A stretch of 64,000 bases of DNA from an uncultured Bacteroidales bacterium. Lineage in GTDB: Bacteria; Bacteroidota; Bacteroidia; Bacteroidales; Muribaculaceae. This document shows positions 1 through 7,648 of the stretch, piece after piece. The position numbers were made by a program, and so were the translations under genes. Position 1 is the stretch's first letter, and each line of letters starts with the position of its first letter. The stretch spans positions 62,001 through 126,000 of the forward strand of contig CACWID010000003.1 in the NCBI GenBank assembly GCA_902760865.1, given 5' to 3'. The notes below the pieces were generated by a model that saw only the letters and a program-made list of their open reading frames with translations, was not told where the DNA came from and made no database searches.

Positions 1-531
1 GACTCGCTGTTCATCGTCGAGGGAGACATGGGCGAGGAGGCATCGCCCGACGTATCGGGCCTCATCGGCCAGTATGCCCACGGCAACGAGCCCAGCCACC
101 ATATCATCTATATGTACAACTATGTGGGACAGCCCTACAAGGCCGCACGTCTCATCCGTCAGGTCCTGCGGGAACAATACCGCAATGACGTGGACGGCCT
201 GAGCGGCAACGAGGACGTGGGCCAGATGTCGGCATGGTATGTCTTGTCGTCCATCGGCCTGTATCAGGAAGAACCCGCTGGCGGCAAGTACATCATCGGC
301 TCACCGCTGTTCAACGAGGCGACCATCAACGTGGGTGACGGCAAGACATTCACCGTCAAGACCATCAACAACAGCGACAAGAACATCTACGTTCAGAGCG
401 TCACCCTCAACGGCAAGCGCTACGACAAGAGCTACATCGACTACCGCGACATCATTGCCGGCGGCACGCTGCAACTCGTCATGGGTCCCAAGCCCGGCAA
501 GTGGGGCACGGCCAAGAAAAACAGGCCGTAG
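1..531 (+). CDS. GH92 family alpha-mannosidase, C-terminal fragment (gene starts before the window)
   Basis: The reading frame is open from base 1 and ends at TAG 529-531, so only the last 176 residues are present. Blocks such as GNEPSHHIIYMYNYVGQP, the GLSGNEDVGQMSAWYV run and the GLYQ...YIIGSPLF stretch are characteristic of the catalytic (alpha/alpha)6 domain of glycoside hydrolase family 92, followed by the small C-terminal beta domain. GH92 enzymes are calcium-dependent exo-mannosidases that remove alpha-linked mannose from N-glycans or yeast mannan. In Bacteroidota they are usually exported, but the signal peptide lies outside the window. The linkage specificity cannot be read from this fragment. 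A terminator-like hairpin follows at 571-604, so this gene probably ends its own transcription unit before the methylmalonyl-CoA genes. Confidence 0.93.
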   Translation, partial: DSLFIVEGDMGEEASPDVSGLIGQYAHGNEPSHHIIYMYNYVGQPYKAARLIRQVLREQYRNDVDGLSGNEDVGQMSAWYVLSSIGLYQEEPAGGKYIIGSPLFNEATINVGDGKTFTVKTINNSDKNIYVQSVTLNGKRYDKSYIDYRDIIAGGTLQLVMGPKPGKWGTAKKNRP

Positions 532-570
532 TCACCTATTCTCCAAACAGTCAATAACGTACTACACTTG

Positions 571-604
571 TGGCTATCTTTCAGCGAAAGATAGTCACTT
601 TTTT
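571..604 (+). terminator. rho-independent terminator after the GH92 gene
   Basis: A 9-bp perfect stem, CTATCTTTC (574-582) with GAAAGATAG (586-594) around a 3-base loop, extends by three more pairs including one G-U. It is followed after four bases by a run of seven T. Confidence 0.8.
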
Positions 605-641
605 TAGGCACTCTAATACATTATATAAAATATATTTTTTG

Positions 642-649
642 TAATTTTG
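642..649 (+). promoter_or_regulatory. Bacteroidota -7 element for the methylmalonyl-CoA operon
   Basis: TAATTTTG matches the TAnnTTTG consensus in an AT-rich gap. The predicted start lies about 50 bases before the epimerase ATG at 709. No clear TTG box sits at the ideal distance. Confidence 0.55.
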
Positions 650-708
650 TGCGATATTTTGAAATTTCACTTAATTTACTTAAATAAACATCTAATTAAC
701 AGAAAGTT

Positions 709-1128
709 ATGAACATTTCGCACATCGAACACGTGGGAATCGCCGTTACCTCGCTCGAGGAGGCCATTCCTTTCTACGAGAACATGCTGGGCTTCAAGTG
801 CTTTGCTATTGAAGAAGTTGCTGATCAGAAGGTAAGGACCGCTTTCTTCCAGGTGGGCCAGACCAAGATTGAGCTCCTCGAGGCTACCGCCCCCGAGAGC
901 GCTATCGCCAAGTTCATCGAGAAGAACGGTGGCCGCGGCGGCATCCAGCACATCGCATTTGCAGTACAGGATGGCGTGCAGAACGCACTGGACGAGGTAC
1001 AGGAGAAGGGTGGCCGCGTCGTTGACGCTCATCCCCGCAAGGGTGCTGAGGGCCTGAATATCGCCTTCCTGCATCCCAAGACTACCTGTGGCGCCCTGTT
1101 GGAACTCTGTGAGAAGCCTGCTGAGTAA
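709..1128 (+). CDS. mce: methylmalonyl-CoA epimerase
   Basis: A 139-residue single-domain protein of the vicinal-oxygen-chelate/glyoxalase fold, the usual length for this enzyme. It interconverts (R)- and (S)-methylmalonyl-CoA, linking methylmalonyl-CoA mutase to the decarboxylase encoded downstream. The N-terminal HIEHVGIAV with its metal-binding histidine, the FYENMLGF motif, the second-half HIAFAV with another metal histidine, and the C-terminal LLELCE with the metal-ligand glutamate are all visible. It is the first gene of a five-gene cluster for sodium-coupled propionate formation. The gap to the next gene is 103 bases and contains an inverted tandem-repeat structure. Confidence 0.95.
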   Translation: MNISHIEHVGIAVTSLEEAIPFYENMLGFKCFAIEEVADQKVRTAFFQVGQTKIELLEATAPESAIAKFIEKNGGRGGIQHIAFAVQDGVQNALDEVQEKGGRVVDAHPRKGAEGLNIAFLHPKTTCGALLELCEKPAE

Positions 1129-1144
1129 GTAAACCGATAGTCAT

Positions 1145-1220
1145 CAGTTTTCAGTTACTTGTTGACGCCGGCAACTGCCAGCGTTCCCCTAATAACTGAA
1201 GACTGAAAAACTGAAAACTT
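1145..1220. repeat. heptad-type tandem array forming an inverted repeat, between mce and mmdA
   Basis: The left arm (1145-1158) reads as CAGTTTT units. The right arm (1193-1220) reads as CTGAAAA/CTGAAGA units, the reverse complement. The two arms can pair into an RNA hairpin with a loop of about 35 bases. The unit is 7 bp with small variations. Confidence 0.75.
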
Positions 1221-1231
1221 AATAAAACAAA

Positions 1232-2845
1232 ATGGGAAAACAACTTGATAAGATTCAAGAGCTGATTGAGCGTCGCGAGAAAGCGCGCCTGGGCGGTGGC
1301 GAGAAGGCTATTGCCAAGCAGCACGAGAAGGGCAAATTCACTGCCCGTGAGCGCATCAATATGCTCCTTGACGAGGGCAGCTTCGAGGAACTGGACATGT
1401 TCGTTCAGCACCGCTGCACCAACTTCGGCATGGAGAAGAAGACCTTTGACGGCGACGGCGTTGTGACCGGTTTCGGTACCGTCGGCGGCCGCCTGGTTTA
1501 TGTCTTTGCACAGGATGCTACCGTCATCGGCGGCTCGCTGGGTGAGACCATGGCACTGAAGATGTGTAAGGTGATGGACCTCGCTATGAAGCAGGGTGCT
1601 CCTGTTGTCGGCCTGAATGACTCGGGCGGTGCCCGCATCCAGGAGAGCGTAAACGCTCTGGCCGGTTATGCCGAGATCTTCCAGCGCAACATCAACGCCT
1701 CGGGTGTGATTCCTCAGATCAGCGCCATCCTCGGCCCCTGTGCCGGTGGTGCCGTTTACTCCCCTGCCCTGACCGACTTCATCATCATGGCCAAGGGTAT
1801 CTCCTTCATGTTCCTGACTGGTCCCAAGGTCGTTAAGACCGTGACTGGCGAGAACGTGACCCAGGAGCAGCTGGGTGGCGCCGGTGTTCACGCCAGCAAG
1901 AGCGGTGTGGCACACTTTGCCGCCGAGACCGAGGAAGAGGCCATCGCTATCATCCGTCAGCTGTTGAGCTACATGCCCAGCAACAACATGGAAGAGACTC
2001 CCCGCGTGGAGTGCACCGATCCCATCGACCGCGTGGAGGATGCCCTGAACAGCATCATCCCCGAGAGCGCCAACGACCCCTACGACATGTATCAAGTCAT
2101 CAGCGCCATCGTTGATAACGGTGAGTTCCTCGAGGTTCACAAGGACTTCGCCAAGAACATCATCGTCGGCTTTGCACGCTTTAACGGCCAGGCTGTCGGC
2201 GTTGTCGCCAACCAGCCCAACTGCATGGCAGGTGTGCTCGACGTGAACGCTTCGAAGAAGGGCGGCCGCTTCGTCCGCTTCTGCGACGCCTTCAACATTC
2301 CTCTGGTAACCCTCGTTGACGTGCCCGGCTTCCTGCCCGGTACCGGTCAAGAGTACAACGCCGTCATCATGAACGGTGCCAAGTTGCTCTACGCCTACGG
2401 CGAGGCTACCGTGCCCAAGGTAACCGTTACCCTGCGCAAGAGCTACGGAGGTTCTCACATCGTGATGAGCTGCAAGCAGCTGCGTGGTGACTTGAACTAT
2501 GCATGGCCCAGCGCCGAGATCGCGGTGATGGGTGCTGCCGGTGCTGCCGAGATTCTCTATGCCAAGGACAGCAAGAACTTCAAGACCCAGGCCGAGGAGG
2601 CCAAGGCTGCAGGCGACGAGAAGAAGGCCAAGGAACTGCTCGAGCAGGGCAAGAAGTTCATCCAGGAGAAGGAAGACGAGTACAACAACCTCTTCTGCAC
2701 GCCTTACAATGCAGCCCGCTATGGCTACATCGATGACGTGATCGAGCCGAGGAACACCCGCTTCCGCGTGATCCGCGCCCTGGAGGTTCTGCGCACCAAG
2801 AAGTTGACCAACCCTGCCAAGAAGCATGGCAACATTCCTCTGTAA
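1232..2845 (+). CDS. mmdA: methylmalonyl-CoA decarboxylase / acyl-CoA carboxyltransferase alpha subunit
   Basis: A 537-residue carboxyltransferase of the propionyl-CoA carboxylase beta / MmdA family. The N-terminal half holds the acyl-CoA site (GDGVVTGFG, then DSGGARIQE and the GPCAGGAVYSPALTDF oxyanion region). The C-terminal half holds the carboxybiotin site (NQPNCMAGVLD, then DVPGFLPGTGQEY and SYGGSHIVMS). It transfers the carboxyl group of methylmalonyl-CoA to biotin on the carrier encoded at 3965, giving propionyl-CoA. The neighbours (OadG-like subunit, biotin carrier, Na+-pumping beta subunit) point to a decarboxylase working towards propionate rather than a biotin-dependent carboxylase; no biotin carboxylase gene is present. 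Codon use is strongly biased, suggesting high expression. Confidence 0.94.
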   Translation: MGKQLDKIQELIERREKARLGGGEKAIAKQHEKGKFTARERINMLLDEGSFEELDMFVQHRCTNFGMEKKTFDGDGVVTGFGTVGGRLVYVFAQDATVIGGSLGETMALKMCKVMDLAMKQGAPVVGLNDSGGARIQESVNALAGYAEIFQRNINASGVIPQISAILGPCAGGAVYSPALTDFIIMAKGISFMFLTGPKVVKTVTGENVTQEQLGGAGVHASKSGVAHFAAETEEEAIAIIRQLLSYMPSNNMEETPRVECTDPIDRVEDALNSIIPESANDPYDMYQVISAIVDNGEFLEVHKDFAKNIIVGFARFNGQAVGVVANQPNCMAGVLDVNASKKGGRFVRFCDAFNIPLVTLVDVPGFLPGTGQEYNAVIMNGAKLLYAYGEATVPKVTVTLRKSYGGSHIVMSCKQLRGDLNYAWPSAEIAVMGAAGAAEILYAKDSKNFKTQAEEAKAAGDEKKAKELLEQGKKFIQEKEDEYNNLFCTPYNAARYGYIDDVIEPRNTRFRVIRALEVLRTKKLTNPAKKHGNIPL

Positions 2846-2852
2846 ACCCTCA

Positions 2853-3869
2853 ATGCATCCTGTTATGAGTAAAAAAGCATTGACATTATTGATCCTGTGT
2901 GCCATCCTCGCACTGCCCACGTTCGCCCAAGGGCGCAGAAACGTGCGCATTAACGAGGTGATGGTGCAGCAGGACAGCACGGGCGGCAACGGCTGGGTCG
3001 AGTTCTATAACTCGTCCTACAGCTCCACTGCCGTCGAGCAGATGTTCATTACCACGCTGAGCCGCGAGGAGATCCAGAACGTGTTCGATAAGAACAAGGG
3101 CAACAAGAAAAAGCCCAAACAGATTCTGGTCGAACTCTGCGAGGCCCAGCCGATGGACATCTACGAGATTCCCCGTGGTGATGAGCGTAACACCAAGATT
3201 GCACCGCGCACCCACTTTGTCATGGAAGCCGACGGTGACCCCAAGTCCGGCACCTTCCACATGCCCTTCATCTTCACCCAGGGCAAGGACAACTACATCG
3301 CCCTGTATGACGTGAATGGTGACCTGGTTGACGACGTGACGATTCCCGCCTCGCTCAACTATGGCGAGACCTACGCCATCAAGGCCGAAGGCCGCCTGCC
3401 GAGCATCCTTGGTGACGGCAAGACCGAGTGGACCGTCAAGGACGGCAAGACCATCGAGACAGCGATCACCAAGGGCAACTACAACGTCCGCGAGGTGAAC
3501 GAGAACATCGAGGCCTTCCACGAGAAGGACCCCCACGGCTACTGGATCGCCCTGCTGGCGATGTCGGTTGTGTTCAGCGCCCTGGCCCTGCTCTACATCC
3601 TCTTCAAGCTGTTTGGCAAGTTTGCCAGCCGCAACCTGACCGAGGAGAAGGAACAGGCCGCTGCTCCCGTTGCCGCTTCATCGACCGCCATGTCAGCCCC
3701 GAGCGGCGACCTGGACGGCGAGAAGATGGCTGCCATCTGCTTCGCTCTGTATCAGCACTTGAACGCCCACGACAACGAGAGCGGTGTGCTGACGCTGGCT
3801 CCGCGCGACGGCAGTGCATGGTCAACCAAGTCCAACCTGATGCGTGAATTACCCGTTATCAAGAAATAA
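2853..3869 (+). CDS. OadG/MmdG-like membrane subunit fused to an N-terminal lamin-tail domain
   Basis: About 338 residues. An N-terminal signal peptide (LTLLILCAILALPTFAQG) precedes a lamin-tail-type (LTD) beta domain with INEVMVQ and a WVEFYNSS-type motif, covering roughly residues 25-220. A single transmembrane helix (IALLAMSVVFSALALLYILF) and a short charged, alanine-rich cytoplasmic tail follow, as in gamma/delta subunits of sodium-translocating decarboxylases, which assemble the carboxyltransferase and beta subunits. The frame is open from 2826, inside mmdA. I take ATG 2853, after the mmdA stop at 2845; ATG 2865 is equally possible and gives a cleaner signal peptide. The large exported domain is far bigger than a classical gamma subunit of about 80-100 residues. 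Confidence 0.82.
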   Translation: MHPVMSKKALTLLILCAILALPTFAQGRRNVRINEVMVQQDSTGGNGWVEFYNSSYSSTAVEQMFITTLSREEIQNVFDKNKGNKKKPKQILVELCEAQPMDIYEIPRGDERNTKIAPRTHFVMEADGDPKSGTFHMPFIFTQGKDNYIALYDVNGDLVDDVTIPASLNYGETYAIKAEGRLPSILGDGKTEWTVKDGKTIETAITKGNYNVREVNENIEAFHEKDPHGYWIALLAMSVVFSALALLYILFKLFGKFASRNLTEEKEQAAAPVAASSTAMSAPSGDLDGEKMAAICFALYQHLNAHDNESGVLTLAPRDGSAWSTKSNLMRELPVIKK

Positions 3870-3876
3870 TCACCTA

Positions 3877-3957
3877 TTCAGTTGCAAGTTTTCAGCGGCC
3901 AGTTGTCAGCATCATCAGCATGCAACTGAAAACTGAAAACTGAAAACTAAAAACTTA
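3877..3957. repeat. heptad array with hairpin between the OadG-like gene and the biotin carrier
   Basis: TTCAGTTGCA at 3877-3886 is the exact reverse complement of TGCAACTGAA at 3921-3930. The right arm then continues as tandem CTGAAAA, CTGAAAA, CTAAAAA units to about 3957, eight bases before the next ATG. Confidence 0.78.
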
Positions 3958-3964
3958 ATATAAA

Positions 3965-4396
3965 ATGAAGGAATACAAATATAAAATCAATGGCAACGAG
4001 TACACTGTTGCTGTCGATAACATTGAGGGCAATATCGCCCACATCCAGTTGAACGGCGTGGCTTATGATGTTGAGCTGCCCGAACAGCCCAAGGCCGCTC
4101 CCGCCGTGAAGCGTGTCGCCGTGAGTGACGCTCCCGCCGCCGCTCCCAAGCCTGCTCGCAAGGCCGCTCCCGCCGCAGCTGGTGGTCACGTGATCGAGTC
4201 CCCGCTGCCCGGCGTCATCAAGGACATCTTTGTCAAGGTGGGCCAGCAAGTGAAGGCCGACGACGTGGTATGCATCCTCGAGGCCATGAAGATGGGTAAC
4301 GAGATTCACGCCGGCGTTGACGGCACCGTCAAGAGCATCGAGGTATCGAAGGAGGATTCGGTACTCGAGGGTAACACAATCATGGTAATCGGATAA
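3965..4396 (+). CDS. mmdC: biotin carboxyl carrier protein of the methylmalonyl-CoA decarboxylase
   Basis: A 143-residue protein with three parts: a short N-terminal beta region (residues 1-40), a flexible alanine/proline/lysine linker (about 41-73), and a biotinyl domain. The biotin attachment motif is EAMKM with Lys109 as the predicted biotinylated residue. It shuttles the carboxyl group from the carboxyltransferase (1232) to the membrane beta subunit (4498), where decarboxylation drives Na+ export. The ATG is chosen because it follows the repeat array directly and the protein begins MKEYKYKING, typical of these carriers. The gap to the next gene is 101 bases and contains a long perfect hairpin. 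Confidence 0.93.
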   Translation: MKEYKYKINGNEYTVAVDNIEGNIAHIQLNGVAYDVELPEQPKAAPAVKRVAVSDAPAAAPKPARKAAPAAAGGHVIESPLPGVIKDIFVKVGQQVKADDVVCILEAMKMGNEIHAGVDGTVKSIEVSKEDSVLEGNTIMVIG

Positions 4397-4412
4397 TAAG
4401 TTTATAGTCCAA

Positions 4413-4487
4413 AGTTTCTAGTCCCTAGTTGGCATCTGCCTCCTAGCAACTCAAAAACTAGAAACTAGGGACTAGAAACTAGAAACT
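4413..4487. repeat. heptad array with an 18-bp perfect stem between biotin carrier and beta subunit
   Basis: Bases 4413-4430 are the exact reverse complement of 4463-4480. The right side runs as 7-bp units ACTAGAA, ACTAGGG, ACTAGAA, ACTAGAA, and the left arm is the same motif inverted. No T-run follows, so it is not an ordinary terminator; RNA processing or mRNA stabilisation is possible. Confidence 0.85.
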
Positions 4488-4497
4488 GGTTAAAGCT

Positions 4498-5652
4498 ATG
4501 GTACTTCTTGACAATTTTCTGTTCACTAAGTTGTTAGACTTCTGGCATTTTACCGGATTCTACAACTTTGACTATACTAACCTGATCATGATCTTGGTGG
4601 GTCTGTTCTTCATCTACCTCGCCATCAAGCATGATTTTGAGCCTATGCTGCTCGTGCCCATCGGCTTCGGTATCCTGATCGGTAACATACCCTTCCAGCC
4701 CGGCAATGAGATCGGCATCTACGAGGACGGTTCCGTTCTGAACATCTTGTATCAAGGTGTGCGCAACGGATGGTACCCGCCCTTGATCTTCCTGGGCATC
4801 GGTGCGATGACCGACTTCAGCGCCCTGCTGGCCAATCCCAAGCTGATGCTTGTGGGTGCAGCTGCACAGTTCGGTATCTTCGGCGCCTATATGATCGCCC
4901 TGTTCCTGGGCTTCATGCCCGACCAGGCTGGTGCTATCGCCATCATCGGCGGTGCCGACGGTCCTACCGCTATCTTCCTATCGTCTAAACTGGCACCTAA
5001 CTTGATGGGTGCGATTGCCGTGAGTGCCTACAGCTACATGGCACTCGTGCCGGTGATTCAGCCCCCCATCATGCGCCTGCTGACGACCAAGAAGGAGCGC
5101 TTGATGCGCATGAAACCCGCCCGCAAGGTCAGCCAGCTGGAGAAGATTGTCTTCCCCATCTTCGGCTTGATTCTCACCTGCTTCGTTGTGCCTTCGGCTA
5201 TCCCCCTGCTGGGTATGCTGTTCTTCGGCAACCTGTTGCGTGAGAGTGGCGTGACCAAGCGTCTGGCCAACACCGCCAGCAACGCTATGACCGACATTGT
5301 GACCATCCTCCTGGGTATGACCGTGGGTGCCTCCACTCAGGCATCGCAGTTCCTGACCAAGGAGACCTTGTTCATCTTCTTCCTCGGTTTCTGCGCCTTC
5401 ATCATCGCCACCTGCTCAGGTGTGCTGTTCGTGAAGATCTTCAACCTGATCTTGCCGAAGAGCAAGAAGTTGAACCCGCTGATTGGTAATGCCGGTGTAT
5501 CGGCAGTGCCTATGGCAGCACGCATCAGCAACGACCAGGGCCTCAAGGCCGATCCCAGCAACTACCTGCTCATGCACGCCATGGGTCCCAACGTGGCCGG
5601 CGTGATCGGTTCGGCAGTTGCCGCTGGTGTCCTCCTGGGCTTCTTGGGATAA
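4498..5652 (+). CDS. mmdB: Na+-translocating methylmalonyl-CoA decarboxylase, membrane beta subunit
   Basis: A 384-residue polytopic membrane protein of the OadB/MmdB/GcdB family with about ten or eleven hydrophobic segments. The family signature GGADGPTAIF lies in the middle of the protein. SNAMTDIVTILLG and NAGVSAVPMAARISN, the second of the inverted conserved regions, are also present, as is LLMHAMGPNVAGVIGSA near the C terminus. It decarboxylates carboxybiotin and exports about two Na+ per turnover, so propionate formation contributes to the sodium gradient. It is the last gene of the operon, followed by a heptad array (5658-5710) and a strong terminator (5730-5780). Confidence 0.95.
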   Translation: MVLLDNFLFTKLLDFWHFTGFYNFDYTNLIMILVGLFFIYLAIKHDFEPMLLVPIGFGILIGNIPFQPGNEIGIYEDGSVLNILYQGVRNGWYPPLIFLGIGAMTDFSALLANPKLMLVGAAAQFGIFGAYMIALFLGFMPDQAGAIAIIGGADGPTAIFLSSKLAPNLMGAIAVSAYSYMALVPVIQPPIMRLLTTKKERLMRMKPARKVSQLEKIVFPIFGLILTCFVVPSAIPLLGMLFFGNLLRESGVTKRLANTASNAMTDIVTILLGMTVGASTQASQFLTKETLFIFFLGFCAFIIATCSGVLFVKIFNLILPKSKKLNPLIGNAGVSAVPMAARISNDQGLKADPSNYLLMHAMGPNVAGVIGSAVAAGVLLGFLG

Positions 5653-5657
5653 GAGAT

Positions 5658-5710
5658 GTTAGACCTTAGACATTAGACGTTAGACGTTAGACTTTAGACA
5701 TTAGACGTCA
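5658..5710. repeat. 7-bp tandem array TTAGACN, seven copies
   Basis: Consecutive units are TTAGACC, TTAGACA, TTAGACG, TTAGACG, TTAGACT, TTAGACA and TTAGACG. Six positions are fixed and the seventh varies. One inverted copy (AGTCTAAT) follows just downstream. It lies between the mmdB stop and the terminator. Confidence 0.9.
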
Positions 5711-5729
5711 AATAGTCTAATAGTAATTA

Positions 5730-5780
5730 GAGAATAGTTGATAGTTGTGGTTCTCAGCCCGCTATCAACTATTCTCTTTT
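5730..5780 (+). terminator. rho-independent terminator of the methylmalonyl-CoA decarboxylase operon
   Basis: A 15-bp perfect stem (5730-5744 with 5762-5776) and a 17-base loop, followed by TTTTATTG. Confidence 0.9.
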
Positions 5781-5843
5781 ATTGTTGTCTGCTAAATGGC
5801 AAAAAGTAAATGAGAGAAATTTGAAAATAGCAGATATTTGTTT

Positions 5844-5851
5844 TAACTTTG
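5844..5851 (+). promoter_or_regulatory. -7 element for the 5898 gene
   Basis: TAACTTTG fits TAnnTTTG. The start would leave a leader of about 40 bases before ATG 5898. Confidence 0.5.
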
Positions 5852-5897
5852 CGGAGGAAATTAATAAACATCAACAAATTATAAAAAGCGAGAGAAG

Positions 5898-6410
5898 ATG
5901 AAAAAGAACGTACTATTGGCCGTTTTGTTGGTGACGGCTTTCACCGATGGCGCTCAGGAGAAGATGCTGATCGCATTTCTTGACTGCGACCCACCGTGCT
6001 CCTACATCTTGAACAAACCCAGTGGGGCCACCGTCATGACGCTGTCCTACGATGAGCCATACCTGTTCACTCTGTCATCGCCTCAGGACGGCTGGTGGAA
6101 AATCAATGACCTGTGGAATGCAGCCGACGATGAGGATACGACATCGCTTGCGGGCTCTGACACGGGTGAGTATTGGATTCACTACTCGGCCATTGGCCTC
6201 GGCACGAGCAACTATGGCGGGCAAGAACTGCACCTGCGTGCCGCTCCAGACCCGGAAGCTGACATCGTGTTCACCTTCAATCAAGAGCTCATGCTCATGC
6301 CACTGGATGTCCAGGGCGACTGGGTGAAAGTCAAGGTGGATGGTGATGATATCATCGGATGGATTGAGGCCGAGTGGCTCTGCAGCAATCCGTTGACCAA
6401 CTGCTGCTGA
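5898..6410 (+). CDS. small secreted protein with a C-terminal bacterial SH3-like domain
   Basis: 170 residues. The N terminus (MKKNVLLAVLLVTAFTDG) is a short signal-peptide-like segment. The second half has the LHLRAAPDPEADIVFTF...GDWVKVKVDG..IGWIEAEWL pattern of SH3b domains: an R/A-P turn, then a W-V-K-V strand, then GWI. SH3b domains bind peptidoglycan or other proteins in the envelope. Several cysteines occur (CDPPC near the start; C-x6-CC at the end), so disulphides are possible in the periplasm or outside. No enzyme domain is visible. The next gene follows after 53 bases on the same strand and may be cotranscribed. Confidence 0.72.
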   Translation: MKKNVLLAVLLVTAFTDGAQEKMLIAFLDCDPPCSYILNKPSGATVMTLSYDEPYLFTLSSPQDGWWKINDLWNAADDEDTTSLAGSDTGEYWIHYSAIGLGTSNYGGQELHLRAAPDPEADIVFTFNQELMLMPLDVQGDWVKVKVDGDDIIGWIEAEWLCSNPLTNCC

Positions 6411-6463
6411 CGAGCGCACTACCATTTAACCAATTAGTAGATCATTTTAAAATATAGACAATC

Positions 6464-7024
6464 ATGAAATATCTTCGACTCATCCTTCTTGCTACTTGCA
6501 TGCTCGCTGTTCTTGCCGTAGCAGCCGAGCAACCCGACCCTGTCATCTCATCGATTCAGACCGCCTACCAGAAGGCCAAGGAATCCATGAAGAGGGATAA
6601 GAATCTGGGCAACGAAATGGTTACCACACTCGACTATACCCTACGCGGTAACGGCAAAACCACCGAGAAGCTCCACTTCTTCTACACCACCGAAACGGGC
6701 ACCTATTGGCTCGCCGAAGGCGATGACCGTGATCCGAATTTCAACTATTATCCTCTCTATTTCATTACCCGCAATTACAATATCGGGAAAAAGAAATACT
6801 ACGAGGAGTACCTTTATGACGTAAACCAGAGGCTGATATTTGCTTTAACACAAGACTATGATGAGAATGGCAAGCGCTTTGACCGCCGCTTCTATTTCCA
6901 GGACGGAAGCATCTACCACGTCATCGGTCCAGAGCCCACCGCCTTCATGGTGGATAATGTCATCTATCAAGCCAACGAACTGAGACTCGCCTTTGACTGG
7001 ATCATAAGAAATCCCAAGGAATAG
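6464..7024 (+). CDS. secreted protein of unknown function
   Basis: 186 residues with a clear signal peptide (LILLATCMLAVLAVAAEQ). The mature part has no motif I recognise. It is rich in aromatic residues (FYTTETGTYWLAEGDD, PLYFITRNYNIGKKKYYEEY, RRFYFQDGSIYHVIG) spaced like beta strands of a lipocalin-like or meander sheet. Its place after the SH3b protein and before a strong convergent terminator suggests a two-gene unit of small envelope proteins. No function can be assigned from sequence alone. Confidence 0.7.
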   Translation: MKYLRLILLATCMLAVLAVAAEQPDPVISSIQTAYQKAKESMKRDKNLGNEMVTTLDYTLRGNGKTTEKLHFFYTTETGTYWLAEGDDRDPNFNYYPLYFITRNYNIGKKKYYEEYLYDVNQRLIFALTQDYDENGKRFDRRFYFQDGSIYHVIGPEPTAFMVDNVIYQANELRLAFDWIIRNPKE

Positions 7025-7047
7025 AACAATCAGCCCTAAAAAACAAA

Positions 7048-7100
7048 AATACAATAAAGACAATTCTTGTTGGTTATCAAGATTTTGTCTTTATTGTATT
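7048..7100. terminator. bidirectional terminator between 6464 (+) and smpB (-)
   Basis: A 16-bp perfect inverted repeat (7048-7063 with 7085-7100). The arms are A/T-rich at their outer ends, so a U-tract is formed in either direction. It sits between convergent genes. Confidence 0.88.
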
Positions 7101-7139
7101 ATTTGTTTTCTTGACCTTAGGTCTCAGTATGTCTGCGGG

Positions 7140-7610
7140 TTAGTGCTTGAACATGCGGTCAATGCTGCGCTTGTCCTCGCGCTCCTTGATGGACTGGCGC
7201 TTGTCGAACTGGCGCTTGCCTCGTGCAAGAGAGATGACCAGCTTGGCCAGCCCACGCTCGTTGATGAACAGACGCAACGGCACGATGGCGATACCGGGCT
7301 GCTGGGTGTCACGGGCGATGCGACGGATCTCCTTACGGTTAAGGAGCAGCTTGCGGTCGCGATGGGTCGTGTGATTATTGTATGAGCCGTAGCTGTACTC
7401 GGCAATGTACATGTTCTTGACCCAGACCTCGCCATTGATGACCATGCAATAGGTATCGGTCAAGCCGCACTTGCCTTGACGGATGGATTTGATCTCGGTA
7501 CCCGTGAGGACGATGCCCGCCGTGAAGGTCTCGAGAATCTCGTAGTCAAAGGTCGCCTTGCGGTTCTTGATATTGATGGTGTTGTTACTCTTATTGTTAT
7601 TTGAAGCCAT
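7140..7610 (-). CDS. smpB: SsrA-binding protein SmpB
   Basis: 156 residues, the standard length. It binds the tRNA-like domain of tmRNA and brings it to stalled ribosomes for trans-translation. The conserved N-terminal [18 protein letters not shown] with [11 protein letters not shown], the [13 protein letters not shown] core and the basic C-terminal tail ([18 protein letters not shown]) are all present. It lies 38 bases downstream of the YIP1 gene on the same strand, and both probably use the promoter at 8216-8223. Confidence 0.97.
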   Translation of the reverse strand: MASNNNKSNNTINIKNRKATFDYEILETFTAGIVLTGTEIKSIRQGKCGLTDTYCMVINGEVWVKNMYIAEYSYGSYNNHTTHRDRKLLLNRKEIRRIARDTQQPGIAIVPLRLFINERGLAKLVISLARGKRQFDKRQSIKEREDKRSIDRMFKH

Positions 7611-7648
7611 TTTTTCGTAAGTATTAATACGTTAAACAAGGCTACGCG

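Noticed and set aside
1151-2989. 612-codon open frame on the minus strand opposite mmdA
   Set aside because: It is the mirror of a highly GC-biased coding sequence. Its translation shows no motif and mmdA is certain on the plus strand. The same holds for the long antisense frames opposite the TPR gene (23232-24824), GH13 (33751-35391), dxs (37562-38875), ftsK (50573-51631) and recQ (60193-62088).
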